64,000 nt of DNA from Apteryx mantelli (lineage: Eukaryota > Chordata > Aves > Apterygiformes > Apterygidae): assembly GCF_036417845.1 (NCBI RefSeq), contig NC_089981.1:80393268-80457267 (forward strand), read 5' to 3'. Position numbers and translations under genes: made by a program. The notes beneath the pieces were generated by a model. It worked only from the letters and a program-made list of their open reading frames with translations. It had not been told where the DNA came from and did not search any database. Below are positions 48,239-62,040 of the stretch, one piece after another. The stretch's first letter is position 1. Each line of letters opens with the position of its first letter.

Positions 48239-51200
48239 GTACATGCACGAGTTTTTGCATTTTTCTCCGGGCATTTGCTTCGGCTGTGGTCAGAGACACT
48301 CTACTCCCTAGGTGTCCTCTTGTCTGGCAGGTGAGGCCATGATGGTGCCCAGAAAAGCCATAGCTCGCTGGAGTGCTTGTGAGCCGTCGGGTTCTTGCTC
48401 ATCTCAGACTGGCTTTTCCTGCTCTGCCGGCTTGTGGCTGCCTGACATCTGCTGCGAGCAGGTCCTGGGCCAACAGGAGTCGTGGTCGACTTGACCGTCC
48501 TGCCTCCTGTCAAGAGCACAGCAAAGGCTGGTGTACTGCACCAACCTGCAACCCAAAACACAGCCAGCAGTGCTGATTTTAAGCCAGGAACCTTGAGTTT
48601 CCCTTCTAATAGCAAAGACTGTAGTTCGAACCTGTCTCTGAACATGGGGTGATGCATGTCCATGACAGACAAGGACACAGAGGGGAAACTGGCCTCCCTG
48701 AAGTCAGCTTGGGTTCACCCCTTCGCTTGAACAAGTGGCTTTTCTGAACATCACTTACCACTATACTCCAAAGCAGCAGAGAGGTAATAGTACTATGTAG
48801 CAGGCTGCAGTCAATAAATCCTATCATTTGTGATAGCAAATTTATGAATTTTGATGGTATCCATGAGTAGTAAGCTGAAGTTGCCTTAAGACAGACTTTT
48901 TGTTAAGTAGCCTACTAAATATGCACTTCGCTTTCTAACTGGTGAATGAATTTGGTGTTCAAAGTCTTTCCCACATGCCCCTGCTTTTTCTTTTTTCTTC
49001 CTTCCACGTTGATGGCTTTGTAATCCTTCATGGATAGTAAAGTAACTACTAGGCAGGAGTGGAAATTATATAGAGAGAAATTTTGTGTGACAGAATAAAA
49101 GCAAATAATCAGACCCTCCACTAATGTGAACAGATTTCCTGGGACCTACTTTTACTTACATTAGGGTGTTCAGAGTCTCTCCTGCCCTTCTTCCTCCACC
49201 AAAGAGGAATTTGGAGCGCAAGTTCTCAGGGATGTGAAATCTCACTGTGTAAAGATATCAACATGTCGATGTTTACTTCTCAGCTTTCTATTTTAATGCC
49301 ATCCAGTAAAAGCAGTCAGAGCATAGACAAAGTACTCAGCTTCACTAAATATTCCCAGTGTAACTGTTTTGATGACCGAAACCTAGAATCCCGAACTCCA
49401 AGCCTTTTGAGCTCCCACGGGTCCTCGAAGCTGGATCAAGGCATGGAGGGCTGGGAGGTTTCCAGGACTGAAGCATGGGAGGATACAGCCCCTCTCGATC
49501 TGCTGGTTGGAGAGGGGTGGAGGGGAAATCATGGGCCATGCCAGCAGCTGGGAGTCGTTCAGATCAGCTCGCTCCTGCATTCGAGGATGGCAATTGCCCT
49601 TTTTGGTGCAGCGGAGAGGGAGGTTCCTTGGCCGTGCTCCCGGCCCATTCTCACCCCAAGCCCTCCCCGGGGCGGGCGCCGTCCCGCGCGACCCCGCGCC
49701 CGCCTGGGGACACGCTTCGTGTTTCGTATACCTCAAGGGATGAGCTGGTGGCTGGTTATATGATGATTTTTTTTTGGTTTGGGCCCAGGCCAATGCGGCT
49801 GCGGACCAGACAGTGGCACAAGACTGGCTTCATTTGGCACTCCTACAAACTGAGACATTCCCTTTTTTTTTTTTACTGGACTAAATTTTACATGAACTGT
49901 ACCAACCACTCACCTCAGAAAAGCTGACTGGTGTTGGCTCCAGTATCAGCGCCCCCCCCCCAACCCCTGTTACACCTCTCTTTCCTTCTGAGTCTTTCCT
50001 GAGAGATGTATTTTGCTTAAGACTTGCCAGTTAGTCAGTTCTTAATTCACTTATCTTGTATTTTAATGTTATTAGCTGTTGTGGTAATTTATAATAAGAC
50101 TATTATAAATGACCACGCAATCTACAAAGGACAAATATCTTGCATCTACTTAGTTACTGTTATCAATCAAACCAATAATTTGAGAAGAGAAAATCAGGTT
50201 TCTATCCCAAGACTTTTTTGCCCCATAAAATAGTGTTGACTAATATTATTTACACTGACATTCTTTATTTGCTGTCTTCTATACTAGTATTTGGTTACTT
50301 TGTCCAGAATTGCTAAACTAACTGGATTAGAATGACTTAAATTGCCCTAGTTGTTGGGTTTTTTTTAATATAATTTACCCAAATGCAGCGTTTCTCCAGT
50401 CCTCTAAAATGTTTGAGGTCTTCCAAGATTTAGCGGGAGTGGGCCAGAGATCTCTTCAGCCAATTTGCCTCAGATGTGACGGTGACAGCCGTCTGGACCT
50501 GTTAAGGTAATAATGTTTATCTCTAGTAATGCTGTTTAATAGCCTCCTTGGTTACTAATGCGATGGAAAGTGCATTGTCCTCATGACATCAGTGCATGAT
50601 TCTACTTGTTTCCAAATTCAGAACAAAAATGTTTATTGAACACCTCTGTCCTCTTCACATCATCATCAATTTTACCATTTCCATCTAGTGATGCTAGTGC
50701 TTTTGAAACAAGTATCAGCTCAAATGTAAACTAGATCCAAATGCCAGCTTACTGCCCTGTTCTATTTAAGATACTTGTGACCTATTTAGGACCTGACTGT
50801 TCAAGACTGCAGCAAAATGAAAAGCCCACTGAAATCATAAAGGATCTTCAGGGATGAACTCAGCCTCCCAGGCTATTGGCATCATTGTTACTGGATACCA
50901 CAATGGCTTCAAAGATTGAAACAGGCAATGACTGATACAGCATACAGTCTGATTGATTTAGTTAAAGCTAAAAATGGCTGCAGTTCAAGTTTTAAATTAG
51001 TCTGTAAGGCAGCACAGTACTTTTTGTAAGCCAATGGCATTCTTAAATTTATTTTACAATGGAGGGCATTTTTCATACAATGTTTTTAAGAGGTGGTTTC
51101 TAGGCACCATACATTCTAAGTGCTGCTAATGTAAAAAATTAACCAGCTGTATTGCAGAGATGGAACCAAATGGCTTAGCTATGATAAGACAGCTCAGAAC

Positions 51201-54200
51201 CTGTTTTATGGAAATGGCAGAGGATTATAAAACTGCATGGGAAGCAATTGTCAAATGATCAATGACATCATTGCTATCGCAGTTAATGACTATGTTCTAT
51301 GACTCTGATCTTGTGATTAAAGTTCTGAAGGTGCCGATACCAATTCTTGCAGGTTATATTACATCATGTAGACTTCTCTCCTCCTGCACACACTTGGACT
51401 TATGCTTAACGTTTTTTGACCAGGGCAGCATGGAAGGGGTTGTGTTTGCTGTCGTTCAGAAGGTTCATGTGATGGGAGTGCCCAGGCTCCACTAATCCGG
51501 TGCCTCTCCTCCTCCTCATCGTGCACGTGGCTCTGCAACGTACCAGGAATAATAAAAACAGTCTCGTTCACCAGCTCTGTCCCCCTTTTCTTTAAAGAAA
51601 AACAAGAAATGTATTTTAAAAGATAGCTATTGGGGGTAAATGTCGCTTTAAAGCAGGAAATATCATGTCCTTCAAAGCTATTGTGCCCATTTCTGTTTGC
51701 AAAGGCTGGAGGGGAAGGAAAGCATAAACCATACCTCTCTGTGACTTTTTGTCCTTCAGGAGAAAACAAAGAAACCTGGCAAATAATTGGCCCTAGTCAG
51801 ACCACAAAATGCTTTCAAGTATTAACTGGAAATTTCAAAAGTCCTTCTGTGTCACCAGGACAGTATCGTATTGCTTTTTATCTCTCTTCAAATGCTTGCA
51901 GAAGACATTTGCATAAAGTTTGCTGAATCCACTGTGCAAGGGCACAGTGTGCTCTCTGCAGAATACAGTTAACCTCAGCTCCTCTCCTTGTTCCGACGTG
52001 TCCCGAGCAATCAGCTTATGGCTGAACAACAGATCATAGGACCAGCCAAACTAGACGCTGGAGAATTTCCTACTCATTTTCTCCTTATGTTAATGAGATC
52101 TCTTGTTATAAACGTGATCTTTTGAGTAAAAGACATCACTTAATTTCTTTTTTTTTCTTTTCAGCTATTACCAAAGAAAGAAATTATAGACCATATAACC
52201 AGCCTTAACTCTTCTTTCTCCCTACTCTATTGTCTTTATGGTTAAATTCTAATAAGAAGTTTCTTCAATTTACCTAGGGACCTAGGGTTTCTAAGGGATT
52301 TGATTCTGAACCTTATCATATATATGTTAGCATTTGTTGAATGATTATTTGTTTTGTAGGAATGCTGACAAGCTCAATGCATAGTACAAACAATGAATAA
52401 AAGACAGTCCCTGATCCAAAAAGCTTGCAGTCTACCTGGGTACCAAAGAGGGCAGGAGGGACAACAGCTTCAAAGCAGGTGAACTCTCATGCTCCACCTG
52501 CTGCTACCTCTCAGTCTCCTACAATGTCTAGGAATACAGTCCTCAGCTGGTTTCTTGCTCTTATGCATTTTCTTTCATGCTTCTTTTTTTCCTGACCATC
52601 CAGTCTCAAAGCACACTTTTTGAATGACCACTCCATGGCAGATCTCTGCTATGTTGGTTCCTCTGTTCTCCATTATGTGTTTGAGCTGACATACATGCGA
52701 GTACCTGAGAAACGTCTAATGTTAAAAAGCAGAGTGGGGAAAACAAGCCTTGAGGATGAATGAGAAATTAAGACAAAATACAGTGTTATTAAATGTATTT
52801 AAAGACAACTCGCAGGGAGTGGGTGGAAAGCTCTAGGATGTTTCTTCAGGATCCCAGGAGGAGAAATCTGGCCTATAGCAGCTAGTGGCAAAGACAAAAT
52901 CATGACTGAGATGGTGATGTGCCTGCAGTGGCCTGACGTGATCAGTTCAGCGTTGTTTCTGGCAAAGCTTTTCCTGCAGAAAATGCACAGCATCCCCAAA
53001 CACTGAAGCTGGTATTAACAATGGCAGTCGGATGGTGCTGTTGTCTCCCCACCACTGCTGTGCACCCATGCTGTATGTATGTATATTGAAAGAGCCCAGA
53101 ACTTTATTTAATTACAAAAATGTGGTGGCATAGTGAAACTCAGCAGAGGTGAGAGGTATTCGTAGACTCTCCGGGACAATTTAAACAAGGCAGCCTGTGT
53201 GTGTAGAGAGTGCACACCTGCTTTGTGCTCTGTGGATAACCCAACACTGTGGAAGCCCTTTGGTTCTTGTTCAAAAGTCCTTTTGCCTCTGATCATGTGG
53301 AAATTATCTCAATCACCTCACCTACTCACAATTTTTGTTCGGAAGTTAGTCTTGCCAGCATGAAAGTACCCTGGACCTGGGATACTTGTGTCATCTAGAC
53401 TTGCTCGGAAGTGTCAAAATGATACAACAGTCTGTGCCCAGTTTGCCTTAGAGTTTGTGTCAGCAGGAATCTCTCCATTCACCTGCAATGGATGGAGCTC
53501 CTATTCATGAAATAGGTGGTGAGAAGGACAGCCCCAGGTATGTGTATGCAGTTAGCTAACATGTGTGTTTTGCAGGATTTTAAGATGATTTAACGAATGT
53601 GGAACACATGGGAGTTCATGTGCCTGCTGACTAAAGAAGATTATCCCAAAGTATCCTGAAGCTTTTAAGAAACTGCATGTAATGAATCTGCTACCGCTAC
53701 ACCTAGAAAATACTGCTCTGCAGGTCTCTCTCTGATGATTCTTATTCTCCTGAGGTACTGCTAATCCAGCTGTTTCCCCCAAAGAAACAAATATTGCTCT
53801 GGTGAGTTCTCTTAAAATGCCTGGCAAGCATATAAATCTCCAACTGATAGCTTGTATGCTATAAATAATTAAAGCTGCCTCTTCTATTGACCCCACAGAA
53901 GCAAGCTGACTTGTCCTGACAGTGATCACCTTTTCATCCATATTCATAACCTTCTTCCACACCAGTCTCTAGCAAAGGAAGAACATAACTGAAGATCAAT
54001 ACAGTGGAATGTGGATTTAACTCACACTGGACAGAAAATGGGTGATTCTGCAAGTGATTTGGTAAATTATTCCCTGCAGGCCAGTAAGCCAAGATCCTAT
54101 TCTTGCTGTTAAGATCTTCACATCTGCAGCGGGTGTTACTGTAGACATATGCTTCAATTTAAAGGGAACTGTGATTTTTGTTATGTATCTGTTAAATACT

Positions 54201-57200
54201 TCATCAAAGCTTTCCATCTTATAGGCAAAAACTATAATGCAATAGAACGCAACAAACCCAGAAGATAGTTTCAGGCAGAAATGACATTTTCATTAACTAG
54301 GAATAGTATGAGCTAGTATTGGTCAGCACAGCAAACACTTTTGGCTATGAAATAACAGTAGTGATTCTTTTAGAGATGCAGCTAGCTGTTATAACCTAAA
54401 TATTTCTTTTTTATTTGACTTATTTAGGGCCGTATTAGGCTGGTAAAGAAAGTTCAACAATCTTGAATTTCCAGTAAAAAACATTAATTTGCTGAAAACT
54501 ATATAGGAACACCTTCTCTTTTTTCATTAGTTTTCATTCACTTGTTGCCTAGTCTCTAAATCTTGGCTTAGTTAGTCTCTCAGACAAGGAACTGTGCACT
54601 TCACTAATCAGTGAGCTCCTCATCCCTGTTGAATGTCACTGAATAAATACAATCTGAGTTCTCTTTAGCTTAAATTAAGGTTTAAATTTGAATCAGGATT
54701 ATCAGCCTTTTCTTTCCCTTAATAAATATCAATTCAAATAATCTCAATGAACTAAATATCAAGCAGATTTTCCTAGAAAGGCCTGCAGTTTATCCAATCA
54801 AAGAAGTTCTATAAAGCATCTTCTGAACAAGCAAATCCTTTGGGACACCATAGTGCAGGATCAGCTGTGTGGAACAGACTCTGCAGCGAAAGGACTGCCA
54901 AAGTCAGCCATGGGCTGGATCTGAAGATGTGCAAGGTAAGGTAAGTGGAGTACGGGGGGAAAAGGAAGGCAAAGAAAAGCAGAGATGGTTACTGGAGCAA
55001 CACTGCTTATGGAAGTCTTGCATCTGTGGCATTCAAGCAAATATTCTTGCCTAGCCATTATAAGAACAACCACAGAGGAATGGGAGAAGGAATTTGCTCA
55101 CAGTTTGGAAGGCAAAGTACAGCCCTCTGGCCATGCGTGTTGCATTGAATTCTTCAGGCCGTGTGAGATCATTTTTCTGCTTACGTACGCTTGCAACCTT
55201 TCTCATATGAAATATGCACATACACAAAAATTAAGTGAATGGATAAGAGGGGAAAAAAAATTAGAAATAGAGATGATCTCAAGCTGCCCATTGTTCCTGT
55301 TCCCCCACACAGGAGTCCTTAAAACCCTGCTGCTTCTGTTATGAAACCAATCAACTTTCCCTGAGAAGTGATTTCTTTAAATGTGAAATTGGAATAGCTC
55401 CGACTTGCCATAAGGTGATTCCTATTTAAGATGCCACATCATATTGCCATATATCATCTGACCTCATCTCATCAGACAGCACGATATCATCATTGTTGAG
55501 CTTTTACTAATTAAAAATCCCAAATACAAAATCACTTAAGCATATGTTTTTAATTCTTTCAGCAGTTTTATACCACAAAAATCCTAGATGAGACATTATG
55601 ACAATGTTCACACTATACCAGCAACTCTCTTATATTGCATTTATATTTCTTTCTACCCCTCCTCAGAGTTATGAGAGTCATAAATTAAAAAGCTCTATGA
55701 TTTAGTTCTATGATTTATTCTACATAACAGAAAGAAAAAATTTTTGTGGCGTAGAAGGGGAAAAAAAGAGGATGACTAGAGAAGGCCATAATGCATATTC
55801 TGGAAAAAAAAAAACTGTTAATGTATATAGGGTTATATTTTAGTAAATTCCACAGCACTAAAATTAAACGTCATATTGGTACATGAGACTATGTTGTGAA
55901 GTGAAAAAAAAATACAGGAAAAACTCTCCGGCTGGTATAAAGCAGGGAAGGCAAACTGAAGCCATTTTGAGCCATATATACTATGCTCCAGCTAAGAATC
56001 CAGCTCTGTAGATGTTTAATAAATGAGTTAAAAATACTAGTGTTCTGGAAATCCATCTTTTGGAACCATCCAAATTATAGAGGCCTATCCCAGATAGACT
56101 GCAGCTCAGCAAGCATGTATGCAAGTGAATAACTATGCACATGAATGGTCTTTTTGTTTTTCAGTTGACTAGGCAGGATTGGGGCCTATTCCTGGCTGTA
56201 CTGATGGGAATGCTGGCAAACAGCACAACTGATATATTTGGCAGAGCTAAAGATTGATGCTCTGACAGAAAGGAGGAGCAGATTTGCTTTGCTCTTGCTG
56301 GTACAAATCAGCATTCAGCACTGTTGTTACACCAGTGTAACTAAAAGAAGAATAAACCTCCATACACTGACAAATACCCAGTAACTTAAAAATAAACTTA
56401 CCAACAAGAAACAAAAAAATCAAGGGAAAGATTTTCAAAAAGGCACTTAAAAAGCTGTGGTTTTTGTACCCAGAATCAGTGATGAAAAGCTGCGGTCTTG
56501 GACTATGTGGGAAAAGGGCTCAGTCCTGCACTTTCACTTGGCAGATACTAGAGCTTTTAGCTGGATGAAGGACACAGATTCAGACCTTCAGTGTCCTCTT
56601 GCAAAAGTCCCCAGATCTTTGCTGCTTGTGTTAGCAATCAGCACAGATATCCTGATCTGATGTGCGAAGGCTTCAGGCACAGATCAGGTGCATACATAGC
56701 TTCCTGCAGCAGGGTCTTGCTACAATTTTTGCTTTCTGCAAAAGAAAAATCCACTGGAGAGCATAATTCATCTGAGTGAAAAAGGGGGCTGAGAAAGCCT
56801 GCATGACTTACTCATGAATCTTTCCTGATGTATCTCAAAGTTAGTGAAGAGCAAATGAAATAATCTTGGGGAACAGGGCCTGATGACTACTTCTATAGCA
56901 CCTTTGATTCAAATCAATCAGGAATTCACAAACTACACACATGCACGCAGCTGCATATACCTTATTGCAGCTGAGCTGTGATGGGTTAGTCTGGCAGACT
57001 TCAACTAGCAATCCTGCACATCTCCTTTATTTATAAAATAGCCATCATATGAATATCTAAGCAGCAACACAAATTATTCCCTTTCCTTAGCTCATGCCCA
57101 GGGAAAGCTGCCATTCTGGGCGGGGGGCTGATTGGGATATCTGGGTCAGGCTATGCTCAGTTTGGAACAGAAGCCTCTTCTGCATGTTTGCATGCATCCA

Positions 57201-60200
57201 TGTTTGGGGACTCTGTCCAAAATCTCCTTACATCACAGGCTGACAGAAAGAGCCTGATTTAGTTTGGCTCCTCTGGTGATGCTTGTATCCCTGTTATGAA
57301 GCAAGGATTGAAAGCGGTTCTGCTCCAACACGATAGCTGTGCGTTCACAACCTCAGACAAAGGGTATTTTGGCAGAACAGATGACTTGAATTCTACATAT
57401 CGGGATACAGAAATGTGGCTTTCCTACATGCCTGTGACCTGCTGTTATACTTCTGCTTGTACATTTTAATCTCACCTTCAGCCTCCTTGTTAACTGGAAA
57501 TATAAGTGCTTTGGGTCAGGGACTTGTCCTTGCTCTGCATCTGTGCAATGTGCAGTGCAATGAACCTGCTGCTACGTGGGCCTTCCAGTTACTACGTGGG
57601 CAAGACCCTTGTAGTTGCAGGTGATGGTGCTGCAGATGAATGTAGAGAGATTTGCATGACAAGCACCTGCTGTCACCAAATAAGCACACAAGACACATTT
57701 TGCTGCTTCTGCTGCATGCAACTTCTCAAGGTCTTTTCCACGGCCTTCCCTCCTCCCTGGGTGCTTGGCGGCCACGGCGTTGCATGGAGGCGCATCCTTG
57801 GAGTGTGAGCCCTGAGTCAGCCCACATCACCCATACAAAACTGGAGGTGGACTAGACCGTGGACTAATGATGGTCTTTGCTACAAGAACTGAAGAGCAGG
57901 GGCAGTTTACTTGTTGGGATATACATATAATTCCCTTAGAGAATAGGGCTAAAAGCATAATAATACTGTTGAGCAAAGAACTGTAAAACAGCCAATATAC
58001 TTGAATGAGAGCTGCTTGATTTCATGTCCAATTTGCAGCTTACCCCAGTCCTTCCCTTGTGTATCTGCTCAAGTACCCTGAATGCTTGACTCTGGATGTC
58101 TCCTCTGTATTTCCTCCTCTTCTTGGTCTCTCTTTCGTGTCATTCCTTTCTCCTTGAAATTCCCCTCTCAGTCAATTATATTTTTATTTCCGATCTCCTC
58201 TCCAAACACATCTTTCCTCAGCTGTAACACTGCTTCTTGGTCACACTGGGGAAACCAGAGGTGGTTTTAAGGCACTTCTATAGTATCATAATCTCAAAGG
58301 CGGTTGAGTGTCTGGTTAGTCCTCAGTGTAAATTAGAGTAGCTTTGGCTGCAAACAGGACTTGTTCCAATAGGAGGGGGGGGGGGGAATCAAAGTACAGC
58401 AGTGCAACAGCTTTTCATTCCCACAGAGGCACTCTCAGCCTGGGGTTTCAAGATGAAGGGGTAGCGCTGGGCTGTTCTGCTGCCCTGGTGCCCACACACT
58501 ATTTTGGGAGAGGTGAAGGGAGAGGAGAAGGAAAGACTCCAACTATTAGCTTTCTTATTCCCTTTAGATCACTGGAATAAAATAAAGAAGCTGTAATGCA
58601 GCATTCAGCCAGGCCTAGTGTTTTGGCCTAAACTGTTTTCACTCAGGTCAGAAGATACGTGGCACGAATAGGGACTATTTTTCTTGTCTATAAATAGGAA
58701 AGTACTGACTGCTCAGATAAATACACATGTATAAATGAAATGGTAAAACCAGGCTTAAAGAGAGACTGGAGCAAACACTAACCTTTTTATAGTAACTTAA
58801 AACAAAGATCTGCCTAGATGGCAGGCTTGTATAAAGAAGTAAATTATCCTACTTCCTTATAGCAGTATAGAGCCATTCTACAGATAGGCTAACAGAGAAG
58901 CCTCTCCAGTAAATAATGTAGTTCAGAGAGAAGTGAATAATACCTATAATAACTTAAACTGCACATCAGTTAAATCAATAATAAGAACATGACTCAACTG
59001 TAGGACAAACTGGAAAATATAGTTGGAGTCCATTTTTATTTATAAAGGGTTTATATTACATTATACCAGTGCTTGATGCAACAGTCTTTGAAATGCCCCA
59101 GAAAGGACCATTGTTCCCCCAGTCCTCCTGCTTGGCGTCTGAGGGAGGCAGTGTGCAGCAGAGGTGTGGTGCTGAGCTCCGAGGAGATTGCAAGAACACT
59201 TCAGTAAAAAACAAATGCTGCAGTCTCAGCCAGCTTTTAAGCCTTTGAAGATAATCACACCTTGAAATTGCCCTGGGGCATGATGTAGTTGCCAGAGAAG
59301 AACTCGAATGTTGATTAAAGAAGGCAATAATACCAGCACTTAAACAATAATGAAGTTCTACTGCTCTTCAGAAAGAGGAGGGAAATGAAGAAGTGCTGTT
59401 TTCCCTATCCCCCTGCCCAGTCCTGATGAAGCCCATTTCTCCCTCCCTGGTTCTTGAGTCTTGCAGTGGGTGACCTTTCCCACTGCTCCGTCCAGAGGAC
59501 CAGTCACTTTTCTGTCTGGGCCACGATTACATTAGCTTCATTCTGAGGTGCAAGTCAGGAGTAACTCCTCGGAGTTACACTGCTGTAGGACTGTTCACAG
59601 TGGGAGGTGCATCTTACCTACAGTTTCCCTCTAATCAGGCATTGTTACAGTAAATACTTGGTTACATCCTGAGCCAAAATTCTAAAAGACAGTATCAAGG
59701 ACAACTAGGGGAGCTCCTAGAGGTGACTGAGAAATGATATTCTAAAATAGGTGCACAGCATACAAATGCAAAGATGTAGAGACATCTGGCTGGAAGACAA
59801 GACCAGGGACATGTCACTATGAAATAGCCTCCTTTTTATTTCTTTTCTTGGCAGCCCCTAGCGGCCACAGTCAGAGAGAAGATGGGGTGCTAGCTGAGCC
59901 AGTATGTAGCTGTTACTGTTTCCACTTCCACTGACTTCTGTTGGAGCTGTGGGCACGTAGCACTTGGGAAATATCTTTTGCACCAGCAAATAGCTGGATC
60001 CATTATCATGATACTCAGTTTTCCTTCAAATGGAACAAAACAAACAAACAAAAAAAGGTTACTGCTCTTCAGACTTGTCTCAGTGATTTTTCAGTTACCT
60101 GCAATAGAAAAAAAATCCATAAAATGGCACGTCCTTTTACAGGACCTGTTCCAGGCTCTTATTCCATTCTCAAATCCTTGAGATTTTAATTCAGTCTTGA

Positions 60201-60309
60201 CAATCCCTTGTAGACACTTTCCTGCACAGAGGCCGGAGGAATGCATGCTGAGAATAATTTCAACCTCCTCCTCCAATTCAGGCAGAGGATCAGAGAGGCA
60301 ACGCTGGTG
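48239..60309. other. Intergenic DNA, mostly unassigned
   Basis: No known protein is encoded. A GC-rich patch at about 49640-49720 produces open frames of up to 166 codons without recognisable domains. A run of nine or more G occurs near 58374-58386. The rest is AT-rich spacer. Confidence 0.55.
52360..52440. mobile_element. Possible ancient amniote repeat relic
   Basis: AAAAGACAGTCCCTGATCCA followed by AAAAAGCTTGCAGTCTA resembles a phrase (GACAGTCCCTGCCCCAAAGAGCTTACAGTCTA) found dispersed in amniote genomes. The family name is not certain by eye. Confidence 0.4.
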
Positions 60310-60510
60310 ATGGGACTCTAGTGGTTAATGGAGGTAGCAACTCCCTTCCTATGACCTCAGACTTGCCTGTTTGGCCTTGTAAGGTAGGGGATAACCACAT
60401 TTGTGTCAGAGAGGTGTTGCAAAGCTTAATTAATGTTCAATGAACCCCTTTGAGAACCCAAAATGAAAGATGCTGTATAAGTACATGACTTATTTGTATT
60501 CATTAGCAGT
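60310..60510 (+). mobile_element. Ancient MIR/L2-like repeat relic
   Basis: The order TGACCTCAGACTTGCC, GTAAGGTAGGGGATAA, GAGGTGTTGCAAAGCTTAAT, CCCTTTGAGAACCC and ATGAAAGATGCTGTATAAGT parallels the conserved core and tail of old MIR/CORE-SINE or L2-type elements (TGACCTTGGGCAAGTC, GTAAAATGGGGATAA, GTTGTGAGGATTAA and, in related repeats, GATGAAAGGCGCTATA). Strongly diverged. Confidence 0.5.
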
Positions 60511-60689
60511 AGAAAAGTCAATTATCCAGAAATCTGATTTAGCTCTGCATACCATGGAGTCACTTCTGCCATTTAGATGCAAGGGTGACAGGACCCTGGG
60601 GTGACCAGGACCATCCTGCATGTAGCATGAGCAACATGTGCAGACGTCACATGCTGGAATCCAGGTTGTTGTGGGCTGGGTGGTACCCC

Positions 60690-61124
60690 AGGCTTTGGGG
60701 AGAGAAGGGCTGGGGGTACGTGAGGTTTTCAGAAGAGAAGGTCAGGGACGTTCCCCAGGCTCTCAGGAGTGAAGACCCAGAGCAAGGCCAAGGTTTGGGG
60801 GAGAGAAGGGCTGGGTCATGCCTGAGGTTTTCAGGAGAAAAGGGCTGGGACATACTGAAGGTTTTCAGAAGAGATGGGCTGCGGGTATCCGAGGTTTTCA
60901 GAAGAGAAGGTCTGTGATTTGCCCAAGGTTTTTGGAAGAGAAGGGCCGGGGGGTTCCCAAGGTTTTTGGAAGAAAAAGTCAGGGGACACCCAAGGTTTTG
61001 AAAGGAGAAAGGCGGGGACGTGCCCGAGGTTTGCAGAAGAGGAGGCCGGGAGGCACCTGAGCTCTTCAGAAGAGAAGGGCTGGGGCTACCCAGGGTTTTC
61101 GGAAGAAGAATGCCGGGGGCACCG
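60690..61124. repeat. 33/34-bp minisatellite, about 13 copies
   Basis: Thirteen imperfect units begin AGGTTTTCAGAAGAGAAGG (or close variants) and end in a GC-rich spacer. Unit lengths are 32-34 bp, and a degenerate partial copy precedes at about 60663. The array ends just before the CEP170B CpG island. Long frames on both strands (110 aa on +, 164 aa on -) run through it only because few units contain stops; they are not considered genes. Confidence 0.92.
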
Positions 61125-61129
61125 AGGCT

Positions 61130-62040
61130 CTCCTTGGACAAGGCGGCCGCTTAGAGACCCCGCGGGCGGCGGGGCGGCTCCCCGGGCCGGGCCGGGCCGG
61201 GCCGGGCGGCGGGCGGAGGCGAGCGGGCCGCGGCCGGGGCCGGAGCCGCCTCCTGACGTCGGGAACCTGCCGTGCGCGGGGGGCGGAGCGGGGCGGGCGG
61301 CCGCGAGCGGCCCGCGGGGCAGGCAGAGCCGGCTGCCGGGGCGCGGCGCGGTGCGGCGCAGCGCGGCCTGCCACCGCGCCGAGGCCGCAGCAGGTAGGGG
61401 CGGCGGCGGCGCCGGGGCCGGGGCCGGAGTAGGGGTAGGGGCCGGGGCAGGCCGGGGCCGGGCGGCGCGCAGCGCGGACAAAGGGCCGGGCCGGGCCGCC
61501 CCGCGGCTGGGGGCCCCGCGCCGCTCCGCACCTGCGCGCGGCTCCGCGGCGGGGCCTGCGGCAGCCTCCGCCGCCGGCGCGGAACAAAAGCGGGGTGCGG
61601 CGGGGCCCGGGCGCCGCTGGCCCCCGGGGCGGGCGGGCGGGCGGGCTGCGGCGTTTTGGGCTTCATTTCCTTTTCATCGCTACCCCCCCCCCCCTCCTCC
61701 TCCTCCGGGTGCGGTCGGTCGGTCGCCGCCGGCCTCCCCGCAGCGCCGCGGGGGCCCCGGGCCGGCAGCTCGCCGCGGCGCTTTGTTCGGGCCCGGCCCC
61801 GGCCCCGGCGGCGGGGCGCGACCTCGTCCCCGCGGCGCGCAGGTGGGGAGGCGGAACGCGTCCGTGCGAGGTGCGGGGGAGCGAGGCGGCTCCCCGCGCG
61901 GGCGCGGTGCCCCCGGCGTCCCGAGCAGCGGTCTGTGCTCCGCAGAGGGGCACGGACACGCTCGCCCGGGAGTCCCCGAGGCTCTTTTCCGTGTCTGCAG
62001 CGTTCCCCGAGACCACCGAGCGGTAACGCAGAGGGTGCCG
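61130..62040 (+). promoter_or_regulatory. CEP170B: CEP170B CpG-island promoter
   Basis: An extremely GC- and CpG-rich block of about 0.9 kb lies 1.2-2.1 kb upstream of the CEP170B start codon. It includes GC boxes (GGGGCGGAGCGGGGCGGGCGG-like at 61279-61300), a CRE-like TGACGTCG at 61254-61261 and (GGGCC)n runs at about 61179-61208. No TATA box is evident, as usual for a broadly expressed CpG-island gene. Large open frames on both strands are GC-rich shadows. Confidence 0.85.
61262..61393 (+). other. CEP170B: Candidate CEP170B 5' non-coding exon
   Basis: A donor, GCAGCAG|GTAGGGG, lies with the GT at 61394-61395 in the CpG island. The 5' boundary is nominal. A second possible donor, CGCAG|GTGGGG, lies at 61843. 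Either could splice to the acceptor before 63185. Confidence 0.4.

Noticed and set aside
49640-49740. GC-rich patch with a 166-codon frame through it
   Set aside because: Too short and isolated for a CpG-island promoter; no splice donor pattern or domain.
54859-54935. A possible further exon ending in a double donor GGTAAGGTAAGT that would fit the phase of the 48.1 kb exon
   Set aside because: The acceptor has no good polypyrimidine tract and the peptide is unremarkable; phase agreement has a one-in-three chance.
55690-55735. CTATGATTTAGTTCTATGATT resembling the CR1 terminal octamer repeat
   Set aside because: No CR1 body precedes it; the similarity is limited to a few AT-rich words.
60647-61141. 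A 164-codon minus-strand repeat protein
   Set aside because: The repeat register follows the 33/34-bp DNA units and drifts in frame; there is no signal peptide, known motif or promoter. It is explained by the minisatellite.
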